64,000 nt of DNA from Trichosphaerium sp. ATCC 40318 (Eukaryota > Discosea > Flabellinia > Trichosidae), in the NCBI GenBank assembly GCA_038496445.1, contig JALMLS010000479.1, positions 62,001 through 126,000 of the forward strand. The letters run 5' to 3'. How positions within the stretch are numbered: position 1 is the stretch's first letter; the number at the start of each line of letters is the position of its first letter. The position numbers were made by a program, and so were the translations under genes. The notes under the pieces are model-generated. The model did not search any database. It was not told where the DNA came from and worked only from the letters and a program-made list of their open reading frames with translations. Shown one piece after another: positions 33,489-46,026 of this stretch.

Positions 33489-36298
33489 TTACTCTTGCTC
33501 CAAAGCATCTTTTAAGAAGTTATTCCAAGCTTGTAACACCATTTGATGCTCTTGAAAACGTTCACTGATATTATTCAATACAACACCTTGGTTAACAACC
33601 ATGTTTTCGAAGAAAACACTCAGCGTTGAAGTCAACTAAAAAGAAAGAAAAAATCAGAAAAAAAAACATAAAACTTTTGAAAAAACGAAGAAACTTATTG
33701 TTTGCTTCAAGAGACAATTCTTCGGTGCCAATATACGTACCGTCTCTATTTGTAGGTTTATATGATCTTGCATATCCTTAGCATCAACTTCTTGATTGTT
33801 ATCAACACGCTGAGTTTGTCTAGGACGACCAACACGCCTAGCTGGAGGAGCAGCTACTTTTTTCTTTGGTACAGGAGCTGGTTTTTCTGGTTGAAACTCA
33901 ACGTTATCTGCTTCGTCTCGGTACTCACTATCATCTTCCACATCATCCTCACCTTGGTAAAGAGGTAAATATCCCGTAAATGAGGAGAAAGAACAACTTA
34001 CTGGTCTCAGGAGCACTTGTAATCTGAGGAATAAATAATTGTTTCATACCAACAGGTTCTACCTGGCTTGTCTCTCCCTTTCTCTGTTCTGGGATGACTA
34101 CATCCTTTCCATAGTTGCTTGTATCATCTCCAACATGTTGAGATTCAATATCGTCCGCTGACATGACCTACAAACCAGGTAAAAATTATTTCTTGAAACA
34201 ACTTAATGCAAAATGGTTTACGCTTTGTTTAGCTATTTTTACCTTGAGTGTGTACGGATAAAAGTTTGGAGAATCTCCCCAATTAGGTGATTTACTGGCA
34301 TAAGAACGTAGGTATGTACCACCGTACTACATAAAGAGTTAGGAAAGTACCTTCATAGCGACAAAAAAGTAAAAAAAAAAAATTGAATTATCAACAAAAA
34401 CTTGCGTACTTGAGTACCTATCCACCCACTGTTTGTAATTATATCATAATTGGGATCTATAGAAAGTTTTCCTGTATCAACATCACAATCAGATAACATG
34501 GAACCAAGTTTAACCAAACTAAAGAATAAATCAATCAAAAATTGAAAAACAGTACAATTTAAAAAACTATTCCTTGACAGGCTGCACCAATAAAAAAAGG
34601 CGCTGAGCATCTACCATTATTACTATGACGTACTTTGGACGCTTTAAAAATATATACACGCGTTTTATACTGGTAGAGAAGGTATATGCTGGAACATGTC
34701 CTTTTCCGTCTCCTTCAGCTTTTTTATTCTTACAATCCCTCAAAGCAGTCTTTAGTTGTGCCAAGCACAAGTGTACTACAGTAAGTTCAGATGGAAGAAC
34801 GAAAATAACAACCGGTTGCGTGCGTACACACGCACAAAAATAAGGCACACGTGTGTGTAACCGCCGCAAAAATGAACTAAACTCACCTGTTAGTCCTTGT
34901 GTTGATATGATTCCTTTGATTAGCTGTAAGTTATTTCTGTTCGATGCAGTCATTGGCGTAACAGCTCTAGCACGTCTGGATACAATTGTAGCAGTGTTTG
35001 GGGTGCCAGGTGATACTCTAGGACGTTTTGAAATAGGAGACTGTTTTGGTGTTCCTTGTCGTTTTGTTTTCTTTGAAGCTTTAGGTGACTGTCTTGCCTT
35101 CTTAGGCTTTGGTGTCCGAGTAGAACGACGAACTCCACCACTTGAGTATTTTGCACTATCTAATACGAGTAAGAATGTAACCTAAATATGAAAAAACGGG
35201 CGCAAGGTAGAGACACCCAGGTTCAATACTAAGAACATTGGGAAACTGTCAAGAAAGTGGTAACGAGAAGTAAACCAAAAAGTGTAAAAAATGCACTTAT
35301 TTTTGCACGTAATAGTCACGTGATGTGATGAGAAAAATAACAATATAACTGCCACAGTATGAAATACGTATAAAACGTGATTCACAAGCGGTAAAACTAA
35401 TAAACCGCTTTTTTTTGCCTTAAAGACAAAAAAATCCGAAAAATTGAAAAAAAAAAAAAGAGACTCACCTGCTGACTCTGGAAGTGCCTCCTTTACAAAC
35501 TTTTTAGGTCCATCAATCCTACTACCATCAGAAAAGAAAAAAGAAAAAAAATAGAAAAGTTTTTCGCTCCGAATGGTTGGTCCCTAAGGAAGATGTGTAC
35601 AAAAAGGTAAAAAGAACAAATAATTGATTTAGAAAAAGAGACATGAACCTTGTTTTGATCATTTTTTTTTTACTTTTTTCATGAAATTGTGCATGACGAA
35701 CGGAGCAAAATCAGATATTGTACCATTTTGATTCATCATTACTCGTGTTAGGAATTTCTTCTATAAGCCCTAGTAACCTTCTACGATGCTCTTCATACCC
35801 TTCTATCTTCCTAAAGAGAAAAAGTTAACGGGTTTCGCGCCAATTGTGTGTAACACATTGAAATAGCGTTATTTGTTGTATTTTATCGCGTGTGAACGCC
35901 CCCGACGTAGTTATACGCCGTAAATATCAATTTTTGAAGATAAACATGCCTATTCCATCCCGCTTCTTTGTTTCCTTCATCGTAGTTCCATATATGAGCG
36001 CATACGGGATTATTGTTCTTATGGCAAAAGCGCCAAGCCCCTTTCCAATAAATAGACCGTCTATTAGCTCTACAAGGCACATTCATGCATACAAACAGTG
36101 TATCACCCTCATAAGATTTGTGAAGCCTGTTCCAAGCCTATTAACAGTTAAATAGGTACAATAAAGGTACTTACACCCTCTGGCGGGTCCATTTTTCGCC
36201 GCCGTTACTTCACATTTTTTTTCCAGACTTAACACCAAAAGTTGTGTGCGCTTAAATTTGTGCATCAATGGAGCATTGATTTTGGGTTTCTCCTCCAT
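33489..36298 (-). CDS. Nuclear protein with AT-hook and basic tract, unidentified
   Basis: About ten exons; three good 5' ones are 36298-36177, 36126-35917 and 35810-35724, and the stop is at 33489. Order of features: N-terminus MEEKPKINAPLMHKFKR; a Cys/Trp/His segment (YWKGAWRFCHKNNNPVCAHI) that may bind metal; KIEGYEEHRRRLLGLIEEIP; a long Ser/Thr/Pro/Lys/Arg tract (RRSTRTPKPKKARQSPKASK) typical of chromatin proteins; a segment NLQLIKGIISTQGLT; an acidic Pro-rich region; an AT-hook-like GRPRQ; and a helical C-terminus (VLQAWNNFLKDALEQE). One internal exon near 35523-35583 is unresolved. Nuclear or DNA-binding role is inferred from the AT-hook and charge. Family not recognised. Confidence 0.55.
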
Positions 36299-37029
36299 AC
36301 CGCAGTATGTCACCTTAACGTACTCGTATGCAATAACTACGAGTTATTGAGCATGAGTACCAAACAAAGAAAAACACGTGACACACATAACTAGCGGTGT
36401 GCCAAACCAAAAAGTTTTCAAAAACGGGAACGGCAACCAATAAAGTAAAAGAACTTTCTGATGAAAATCACGTGTTGCGAAGAGAAAAGTCGGTCTGTAC
36501 TAAAAACGCGTTTATACAAAGGTTTAATGCAATTATAAGAACGTGATAACGAACTCGAGGTAGAATTAAATACAATACCATCACGTGCATGCGCTAGGTA
36601 CAAGCTACACATAGGGATATTAAACTGAAATGACGCTTTATGGAAATTTGCAATATTTTCAAAAGTAAGCCCACCTTATTATCGTCACGTGCTTCAATAT
36701 ACTCTTTGAATAATCCCTGTACTATATACAACACATTTGGATCATTTTCAGCGCAAACTTCCTTTTATTCGCGTGATTACAGTAAACAATTTTTTCTCTT
36801 TTCAAAATGATCTAAAACATCTATAATATGTAATAAAACGATACGGTACGTATATTTGAACATCGGGTTTTTTTGCGTTCCATGTTTAAGCCGTAACTCA
36901 GTTTTCGTTCAGTTTCTCATCAAACGCATCAAAACCTGGGAAGCAACAACTCACGTTAACATCCTAACCTATACAAGTATACAGATAATACAATCATACG
37001 TTGTTCTTTAATATCTATATTGCTTACAA
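36299..37029. promoter_or_regulatory. Divergent promoter region with four CACGTG palindromes
   Basis: Shared 5' spacer between the AT-hook gene (minus) and the WRKY gene (plus). CACGTG occurs near 36376, 36470, 36593 and 36687, denser than elsewhere. The motif is the E-box core bound by bHLH factors in many eukaryotes. Regulatory use here is inference because the motif is common throughout the window. Confidence 0.4.
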
Positions 37030-37898
37030 ATGCCATCTTCAATGAGACTTCAGAAAACCAAAAAGCAACCAACAAAGTCTGTTCAAAAAACAAAAACTGC
37101 AGCGTGGCACCAAAAACAACAGCAACAGTTTCAATCACAGTTCAGCTATAAAATATCTAAACAAGTACCAGCCGATACTCCTATTGGTAGCGATGGATAC
37201 AAGTGGCGTAATATCGGACGTAGACGTACAAAAGGAAGCTACTTTAAGAGGTTTTACTATCGTTGTGCGGCCACTGGATGTCCTGCAAAAAAGTCTCTCC
37301 AGCTCAATACAGACAACGAAATGATAAGGTACGATATAACAATAACTAAAGGAACCGACATGGTCTAAATTTGAAACCCAAGCGCTTGTCAATCTACCAG
37401 TTTTTTCTAAAAACCTGAAAAAAACTTTTCTTGGAGCTTTTCTTGAAACAAAACTGAGTTTTCTGTACTCCCACTTTCATTCATTTTGCTTACAATCATC
37501 TAAAGGGACGTTGTATATACTGGAGAACACACTTGTCATAAGGTTATCGAAGAAGAAGAAGAAGAAAACGAAAATACTCTATCAGACAGCGAAAGTATTA
37601 TAACGTACGTACGCAACCCACGACTCTATAGAGCGCCACTCCGGGTACTTTTCCTTTTCTGACTAATTTGGTTTTAAGCGTACCAATTAAAGAAAAGCTA
37701 CTGCCAAGTCGATACGACCTACCACCGCTACTACCGACACATACACAACAAACGAACCGTGTTATAAAGCCTAGAAAAACAATGCTGTTTTCTGTCAGTT
37801 TTAAATCTTCAGGCACGTTTAAAAGGCCTGTAAGGAATACAACTACAAAGTACTTTAAACCCTTGGTAATTATTAAACCACCGGTTGAGTACGTTTGA
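37030..37898 (+). CDS. WRKY-domain transcription factor, variant
   Basis: Three exons (37030-37328, 37506-37604, 37679-37898) give 205 residues in phase. Residues about 52-112 are a WRKY domain: DGYKWRNIGRRRTKGSYFKR, then YYRCAATGCPAKKSLQ, then VVYTGEHTCH. The plant heptapeptide WRKYGQK is replaced by WRNIGRR (59-65). The zinc site is C79-x4-C84-x23-H108-x-C110, mixing the C-x4-C spacing of groups I/II with the H-x-C end of group III. An intron splits the domain before the H-x-C part. A Gln-rich basic N-terminus precedes it and an acidic patch (EEEEEENE) follows. WRKY domains bind W-box DNA; the changed heptapeptide may alter specificity (inference). Confidence 0.85.
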
Positions 37899-38274
37899 CA
37901 GAAAAGGCAATTTTTGATCCAAAAACAAAAAAAAAAAGATCAGAGAAAGTTGCCAGGGCTGTTTTACTTCCCGCTCGTTTCTTTTGTACATATGTAACAC
38001 TAACGAATAAAGAACATCCTCTTTCATGTACTAATGCTATTCAAATACGTATTTGCGCCGTTTTTATGTAGTTTGTGTTGTCTTACAGTTCAAGAAAAAA
38101 GAAACGGACAAAACGCCCTGTCATTTGATAGATTCACAATATGATTGTTCTCATACGCATTCACTAGTATGATGCTATATGCACGGGCAAATAGACGGCC
38201 ATTTCTTGATTATTTTACAATTTTACAAGAGAATCACATTACACTTCACACGTTTACAGCAATACATAAGCAAA

Positions 38275-39930
38275 ATGGCAACAATGGATGGTGGCATTCA
38301 AATAGACCCAGATATACGCGCCAAGGTAAGCATAAAGAGAGCAAAGCAAACACGAAATAAGGTTGACCTTTTTCATTGCGCATTTTTTGATATATTAATA
38401 CATAGAAACCCTTCGCAGCACGTGGAAACACGTTTTGGTAAAAAATATTTTCAGCAAGTTTTGTTTGGTTTTTTTTTTTGCTTTGCCTTTCAAAAAAACA
38501 GTTCGTTTTGTCCATCACCTTCACTTGTTCTCCACCGAAATTAACACTTGCGATTATTGCTTTTTTAAATTAAGCTCCCACAAGCCGATTTGCTTTTTAG
38601 TTCGCTGCAAAACTATACGCTATGGACAATTCTAATGGTGCTGAATCATCAGAAAAATTACAAGGCTGGTTAAAGAAGGTACGGCAACTCACCCGTCTCC
38701 GGTTTACACCCACATATTCGGGTTATTCTTTTGTATTATGATTCATTATCAAATTATATATGTCGTGGATAGTTGTGACGTAGAAAAGAGTAATATGGCA
38801 GTGGCTAAATATGCTTTTTTGAAAAAAAAATAAAAAAAATTATCTAAAACTCAACAAAAACAAAGCATTAACAACGTCACTAGTCGTATACTCAAAAATT
38901 CGACATCCTCAACTCAATTCAAACTAACCAAAACGCTACAATAACGGTTCTTATTTTTTGGGCATCACGTGATTGAACAGAAAAAAACACGTTTTACCAA
39001 ACGAACCGTTTTTTTGAAGAACAAATGCTCAATACTCATCAACAAAGTAAAAAGTTTTTTTGCTGAACTCGCTACAGCGTTTCTTTTTAAACCCCCTTTC
39101 CTTAACACCGTCATCATTATACTTGTATCTTACGTCTTTGATTAACTAAATCTTTTTTAATAGAAAGGCGATAAAGGTCCTATCAAGACATGGAAAAACA
39201 GATGGTTCGATTACAATGAAGCAAAAAAAAGACTGTATTACTTTAAGGACAAGCACGAGGCTGAAATGGGTGCGTACTGCTACCGAGGATTTTTTGCTGT
39301 AAAGAGCCGTACTACACAATCAATATATACGCACTCTTACGGCCAGTACCGCGCTGTTTGTGGAAAAAAAAACTAATCGCGATAGCCAACAAAAAATCTT
39401 TTTATTTTGTCATACAGGAAGCATTAGTTGGTTTGTTATGGCTATCGCGGGTTGTGAACTTTATGAAATTTCATGGTTTGTTCGCTAGTTAGTATTTATT
39501 GATTTGTTTTTCCATTACGGAAAACTCAAAACACGTTTTTCGTTAATCGAAGTTTTTTTTTTTTTCTGTAATAATCAGCGGTTTTCGTTGTTTATGGTTT
39601 TCTTTAGGCTATATAGACTTATCTAGAATAAAAGCTGTTTACAAACTACCTAATGTGGCATTTGGATTTGCTTTTAGCGTACCAGGAAGAAATTATGTAC
39701 TTCAGGCGTTCAGGTAAGAAGAAAAACGTGTTTGCGATTTTTTTTTGTTTGTAAATTATAATTGCCTGACTTGTTTGTTCCTTTAGTGAGGCTGAGCGTG
39801 ATGAATGGTTGCAAGGTGATTAACGATTTATATTCTATGATGTCTGATTTAATATGTAGGTGTACTGTCAAGGACAGGATTGCAGTTAGCTCCACCAACC
39901 AAGCGAGAACGAAAAGATTCAATGGCGTAA
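38275..39930 (+). CDS. PH-domain protein
   Basis: Six exons (38275-38325, 38601-38678, 39164-39269, 39608-39713, 39787-39815, 39860-39930) give 146 residues. Almost the whole protein from about residue 36 is a pleckstrin-homology domain. It has the start LQGWLKKKGDKGPIKTWKNR, the WFDYNEAKKRLYYFKDK strands, YIDLSRIKAVYK, FAFSVPGRNYVLQAFSEAER and the invariant Trp in the final helix (ERDEWLQGV). Basic residues in the first loop (KKKGDKGPIK) fit phosphoinositide binding. There is no other domain, so it may act as a membrane-targeting adaptor. The large introns (275-485 bases) are unusual for this window. Confidence 0.85.
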
Positions 39931-40346
39931 AATCTCTTTTTTTGAAATTTTTTCTCTTTGCAAAAAAAAAAATGTAATGCCTCCCTTTGACACCGATTGG
40001 GTGGTAAAAAATCTGCGCAAAACAAAGACTGTAAAATAAAATCACTGGAAAAAAAAAAAAAAAAAAACATCTCAGAGGTCAAAAATTCTATGCAAGTCAA
40101 GGCTCATAAACTCAAAAATTTGACTTGACGTTCACATGTACATCCTACTACCTTGCTGTTTACCGTAAACAACAAACAAACGTATAGCAGGGACCCGAAA
40201 ATTCACGTTTACATGAAAGACTATAGTTGACAGATGGCTCCCAAGTTGAAGTTTTTCAGCCAAAAAGACTAAAAGTATACCCGACAGTTTTATCAATTTT
40301 AATTCGTAAAAAAACAGGGCACAAATAAGGGATTTTGGCAACATTG

Positions 40347-41898
40347 ATGTACCAAATGGACGGTAATAGAAGCAATTATCGCCCAGTAGAATTCGCAGTA
40401 CCAATAGGTTATTCTCCCGTCTACGTGGATGATAGAGTGGCTTATACACAACACAACCCACAAGGAGCGCCATTGCTGCATTATGCCGATATTCACGTTG
40501 AAGAAGGCGCTCAAGTAAACGACATTTCACCAGAATCAAACGAAAATATCGTTATGGTACCAACACGACTAAAAGAAAGGCTAACACAGGTACTAACTTC
40601 GCAACAAACCCCAAAAAAAAAAGTGAAAAAAAAAATCAAAAAAGTGTATTCCCGGTTTTTTGGCGTTTAAACTCACATATTTTAACTCTACAGATCGATG
40701 ATTACAAGGTAGCGTATAGGAGATGGCTATCAGAGGCTTGGTTGGTGTATAGAGACTATCCAATACATTTTATACTATTCGCGCTTATTTACATAGTAAG
40801 ACTACACATACTTAACACTATTTGATTTTAACGCGTCGTACAACTATTTTGTTGATGTTGACCTTTTTTAGAACAATTTTTTCCAAATTTCCAGAAAATT
40901 AAAAACGTGTTGCTTTTTTGGTCATGTACTGCCTTTGTATATATTTTATTACTTTTTTTATTGTTATATTATGTTTATTTGTTTTATTATCTAGGCTGTT
41001 GGATGGCTACCATACGTTGGAACTTTTTTAAACATGTTTTTAATCGCTGGCTTATATTATGTTGGATTTAACTTGATCCGACATGGTTCGACGTATCAGA
41101 TCAATTGGGCTCATTTATTTGTTGGTATACAGATAAGATTCTTTTTCCCATTATTATCTTTACTTCTAATAACGGTATGTGATCTCATGACATCGAAATG
41201 TCATGTCGTTAAAATGAGATATTTTGTAAAGAAAAAAAACTAATCTCTTTTTTTTTCTTCTCAGATGGTGTTGGTTGTTGTTGGCTTTCTTTTTCTTATA
41301 CTCCCTGGAATTTACTTGGCTGTTGCCTTGGCATTTGCTATGCCTTTGTATATAGAATATAGTGTTGAAGGCACGTTAAAAATAGACTGTCAAAGCGAAC
41401 AAGAACAATGTTCTTTGTCATTCATCTTTTTTTTATTTTTGACTTTGTGGGTATATTCAAATATACCAATTCAATACTTATCGTGTTGCTTTAGGACTTA
41501 CTATAATTGATGCATTGGTTGTATCCGCTCAGCAAGTCACTAAACGATTTTGGGGTATATTCGGATTCCTTCTTTTTAACACTTTGTTCATCCGTACGCT
41601 CTTTACTTTGTTGTATTTAAAACACCCTTTCTTATACTTTTATTTAGTTATTGGACAGCTTTTAGTTTTACCCGGACTTGTTACAGTGCCTGTAGGCCTT
41701 TTGACAGTTTGCTTTGCGACAAGGTAAACAACCACACCGAGTTGAACCATAAAAAGCCTCCAGTTTTTTTTTATAGCACTTTTTATCACAAAATTCTTGA
41801 ACTGACAATACTTTTACAGGGATATATTTACACTTCGTCCAGAGCCTCAAGATTTTAGCTCAAGTGAAGAAGACAGCGATAATGATATTATTGTGTGA
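40347..41898 (+). CDS. Multi-pass membrane protein, YciC/DUF975-like
   Basis: Exons 40347-40589, 40694-40795, 40995-41174, 41265-41370 and 41495 onward, with a last exon ending at 41898. A 100-residue cytosolic N-terminus is followed by five or six hydrophobic segments, including FILFALIYI, LVVVGFLFLILPGIYLAVAL and LLVLPGLVTVPVGLLTV. The pattern 'P-GIYLA...A-MPLYIEYSVEGLTIIDAL..S.QQV...FWGIFGFLLFN' matches the repeat of bacterial YciC/DUF975-type proteins, of unknown function. The C-terminus is acidic (SSSEEDSDNDIIV). The intron 41371-41494 needs a GC donor (GCACGT) to keep frame. A 54-base in-frame segment at about 41586-41640 looks like an intron, but the frame is open either way. Confidence 0.65.
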
Positions 41899-42177
41899 TA
41901 GAGTTATTTTGATAAATCATTTGTAATTCTAGATCCAAAAAAAAAAATCCAAAATAAACAAAAATTCGAAATAAACAAAAACAGTCGCTTGAACACAAAC
42001 AAAGTCAAGAGAGGCGTTGTACATTAGAACCCAAGGCTCTCCGTCTGAATTGTACAAAGTACAGGAAAACCCTAAACCGAAGGGCGGCAGCTGGGAAGGC
42101 GAAAAAAGTGAAACCAATGCAAAGTAAGTTGGGTTTTTGAGCATGTATTTTGAGTTTGATTACTGCTTTATTGATAG

Positions 42178-43146
42178 CTAGTACTTTAGTATCTTATGTG
42201 CACCTGTCAATGTCTTAACAACATTGCAATTTGATGTTGCATCGCAACCATGCAAGTGGATAGTATGTACACCAACTAACGCTTTCAATCCTTCATCTGT
42301 TACATCTGTAAATGATAAATCAATTTCATGTACACCAGCCAACACCTTGATACCCTCATCTGTTATTGATATACAACCATACAAGTTGACGGTATGTGCA
42401 CCCGCCAATGCCTTGATTCCATCGTCTGTTATTGACATACAATCATACAGGTTGACAGTATGTGCACCCGCCAATGCCTTGATTCCCTCGTCTGTTATTG
42501 AGCTACAATAACCCAAATTGATGTTGTATACACCTGCCAATGCCTTGATGCCCTCATCTGTTATTGCTTCACAATTTCTCAATAGGATAGTGTGTACACC
42601 AACTAACGCTTTCAGTCCTTCATCTGTTACATTTGTAAGTGATAAATCAATTTTATGTACACCAGCCAACACCTTGATACCCTCATCTGTTATTGACGTA
42701 CAACCAAACAAGTTGACAGTATGTGCACCTGCCAATGCCTTGATTCCCTTATCTGTTATTGCTTCACAATGTCTCAAGTCGATAGTGTGTACACCTTTCA
42801 ATGACTCCAATCCTTTGTCTGATATGTTTTGAAAGACCAGATCGATTGAATGCACACCAGCCAACGCCATAATACCTTTGTCTGCTGTTGCTTCACAAAA
42901 ATACGCTCTAATAAGTGTATTCTGGAGCAATGGACTACCAGAAAGTGTCTGAGCTTCATTTACATTCTTAATACTGATACAACCATATCCAACGTGATTG
43001 TGAACAATTTCTCGCAACAAGTGGCACGTTTGGGCTGAACGAAGCGTATATGTCCCTTGTTTCAGTATATGAACTATTAACTCAGTAGGTAGCGCAATAA
43101 GGTTGAACACGTGCTGATTTGTATTTTCTGTGCCTTTTTCTTCCAT
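42178..43146 (-). CDS. F-box protein with leucine-rich repeats
   Basis: Single-exon gene of 322 residues. N-terminal F-box FNLIALPTELIVHILKQGTY, linker REIVHNHVGYGCISIKN, then about ten repeats with the signature GVHTIDLRHCEAITDKGIKA. Two adjacent repeats (VNLYDCMSITDDGIKALAGA and VNLYGCISITDEGIKVLAG) are nearly identical, a sign of recent repeat duplication. It ends LTGAHKILKY, the same degenerate cap as the gene at 28018. Likely SCF adaptor by family. Confidence 0.82.
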   Translation of the reverse strand: MEEKGTENTNQHVFNLIALPTELIVHILKQGTYTLRSAQTCHLLREIVHNHVGYGCISIKNVNEAQTLSGSPLLQNTLIRAYFCEATADKGIMALAGVHSIDLVFQNISDKGLESLKGVHTIDLRHCEAITDKGIKALAGAHTVNLFGCTSITDEGIKVLAGVHKIDLSLTNVTDEGLKALVGVHTILLRNCEAITDEGIKALAGVYNINLGYCSSITDEGIKALAGAHTVNLYDCMSITDDGIKALAGAHTVNLYGCISITDEGIKVLAGVHEIDLSFTDVTDEGLKALVGVHTIHLHGCDATSNCNVVKTLTGAHKILKY

Positions 43147-43934
43147 ATCGCTGCAATAATCTCTTCTCTAACAGTTGTAATAAAAACTACTTAAATTGAA
43201 CAAAGGGAAATCGGCAAAGAGAGTTGAGTTCTCTAAATGTGTTCTTCGTAAAAAGGAACACAATTGACCATAAAAGAAAACTTCACCTGGGAAAATAATA
43301 GCTACTGTTGTTCGTAAGAACAATAGTAATTAATGGCTCAAAGAAAACGAAGCTAATCAGGAAATAAACTGGCTTTTTTCAATCCTTTAGAATCTGGTGT
43401 TGGTGCACATACAACCGGTACTGTTCAAGGTATTTTAATGAAGAAGAAGTAGACGGTATAGAAAATAACAAGACTAAAAAAAATTGTCCTCCTCACACTA
43501 CCAGTTGAAGTATCAGTTCATACTGTTACCCAGATAAGAGCGAAAAACTTAGCAATATATATATTTGACCTTCTAGCTCTCCCTCCAGTAGCGATGATAA
43601 TTTATATGTTTGTTTAGCTACATATGTGAATACATTTGTATGACACACAAACAATAGGTGGTAGAACAGCATTGGTGCTATCATAAAGTAGCATCAGTTT
43701 GTCCCACACTCATTTCATTCTTTCTATGTATTTGTGTTAGTGAAGTTTGAGGTTCTGCATGTCTTGGCTATACATTTCATATCATAGTACATTCCATGTG
43801 CAGTGGTCCTCGTGTTATTGTACACAACCGGGAGTGTATCATTTCACGGGAATACTAAAAACGAAATTCAAGGTTGGTCATACAAGAATGGCAATAAGTA
43901 TCATTATCAAAGCCATTCTTTTTTATTTTGTATT
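43147..43934. other. Spacer, no gene recognised
   Basis: Short ORFs only. A plus-strand frame at 43803 overlaps the F-box gene antisense and is a shadow of it. Confidence 0.35.
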
Positions 43935-45289
43935 TCAATTTCTGTGGTAAACATTAACATTTTCAAGTATTTTAATGCCTTCGTCTGTCACATTCTTACA
44001 TCCATAAAGAGTAAGTTTAAATACACCTTTGAGTGCTTTGACTCCTTCATCTGTGACTGCAGTATCTTCGAGGTTGATAGTATGGACGTTTTTGAGCACT
44101 TTGATACCGTCATCTGTAATGTGTTTACAGTTCATGAGATTGATGGTATGGACGTTTTTGAGAGCTTTTATGCCTTCATCTGTGACTGCAGTATACGCGA
44201 GATCGATAGTATGTACGTTTTTGAGCGCTTTGATACCTTCAGCTGTAAAACCTTCGCAATGACTAAGGTTGATTTCATGTACATCTTTCAGAGCTTTTAG
44301 GCTTTCATCTGTAACTCCAGTTTTACGCAGTACTATAGTATGTACACCCTTTAAATATTTTAGACCTTGATCTGTCACATTATGACAAAAGGAAAGATTG
44401 ATTGTATGAACATCTTTGAGTGCTTTTAGACCTTCATCTGTGACTTGAGTGCCCGTAACATCAATTTTATATGCACCCTTTAATGCTTTAATACCCTCAT
44501 CTGTCACTTTAGTACAACTAGCAATACGAACTTCATGTACACCTTTCAACGCTTTCATACCTTCATCTGAAACATGTTTGCAGTAAAACATATTTATTGT
44601 ATGGACTCCTGAAAGTGCTTTAAGATCACTATCATTGATTGTACTCACAGCCCCATGAGGTGTGATGATCTTGCGGCATCCAAATAGCATTGAATACAAC
44701 GTATTCTGTCTCATACCATACAAACCAACATAAGTATTATCCATAATTCCCTTGTACTCTCTTATCTTCAAGATATCTTGAACATTGTTTAAAAAAATAA
44801 GATCATATCCAACAATATCATGAATGATATCTGCCATCAACTGACATGTTTGAGCAACCTTGAACCTAACTTTTACATACTCAATGATACTTGAAATAAT
44901 CTCTGGAGGAAGATCAAGAATATTTGGTTCTTTGTCAATCACGTGATTATTTGTTCTAAGTTTTTTTGGTAAATAACAAAACGACATGAGGAAACGATAA
45001 ATAACAAAACGTTTTGGAAGACGTACTTTTGTATTTGTTTGTGTTTTGGTGAATTAAGCGTTGCAGGATGCCTTGCGTTTTGTTTGATTGTGTTTACGTC
45101 ATTATCTGCATGTTTAAACAAAATCTGATCCAATTGTTGTACCAGGCTTGTATTTGATGCGTTTAGTACTGTTTCAACCTGTTTTGTGAGTGTTGACTGT
45201 TTATTCGCAGTAAGTTTACTAAACGCTTCTAAATGATGATTGCGATAATACGTCAACACTTGTTCTATCGAAACACCTGCAAAGCTCAT
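43935..45289 (-). CDS. F-box protein with leucine-rich repeats and a long N-terminal domain
   Basis: Two exons, 45289-45027 and 44955-43935, give 427 residues. The 71-base intron (donor GTACGT, acceptor CTTAG) is supported by the duplicate at 52657, where the same segment differs in poly-A length; without the intron this copy would be frameshifted there. The N-terminus (MSFAGVSIEQVLTYYRNHHL) forms a helical domain of about 85 residues not found in the other F-box genes. The F-box is ILDLPPEIISSIIEYVKVRF. About eleven repeats of the GVHTIDLAYTAVTDEGIKAL kind follow, and the protein ends in a short cap (ENVNVYHRN). Intact member of an inverted pair. Confidence 0.8.
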
Positions 45290-46026
45290 TGTAATTCGTT
45301 GGATACACCGAGATAATTAGATATTCTCATTTTTGAATTTGCCAGGCAAACCCTTTTTGCAAAAACAATTTCCTGTCGGATTTAAACTGCACCCTCAACT
45401 CAGCACATTCAATACTGTGAACCTGTAGGCTACATAGTTGGATCATTTTTGGTAGGTGTGAGAAAGGCAAGCACTATTACCACTTTCAACGATAGCCATA
45501 TATTGACATTAAAGATCAGTTCTTGTGCTAATTGCAGCCTCTCTTCCGAACACAAGAAACGTTAGATTTTCTCATGTGACACATATTGTCCTTTTCAATA
45601 TTGCTCGCCTTATTGGATGGCACTGGAGCTAATAACCGGCCTTGTACAAAGGGAATTGAAGATTCTCAGCACTGACAAAGGGGCGGAAAAAGTAGAAAAA
45701 GATGCAACTCACGCCGCTCTCTAAACTTGCTTGGTAAGTACATGACTATTGAATCAGGATGCTGTCACCAGGTGTGCCCTGGCAACCCTTCATCAAACCC
45801 AGGACGGAAATCCAACTGACTTAAATCAAAAGAAAACGATGCAAAAAGTATGGCTAGATAGACGTCATCTGCGTTTAAATTCTAGGTGAGGGGAAATTAT
45901 GGCGCAATACACAAGAAAATATGAGAGTTGTCGCTAAAATGGTAGCCTTAGCACATGTGCTATTTAGCTAAGTTCAGTGAACCAATCCGCCTGTTTGACC
46001 CTTTTACTAACGGTCACACAACCAAC
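45290..46026. other. Spacer before the transporter gene
   Basis: The first 70 bases match, inverted, the upstream region of the duplicated F-box copy at 52657. No gene seen in the rest; it presumably holds the divergent promoters. Confidence 0.4.
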
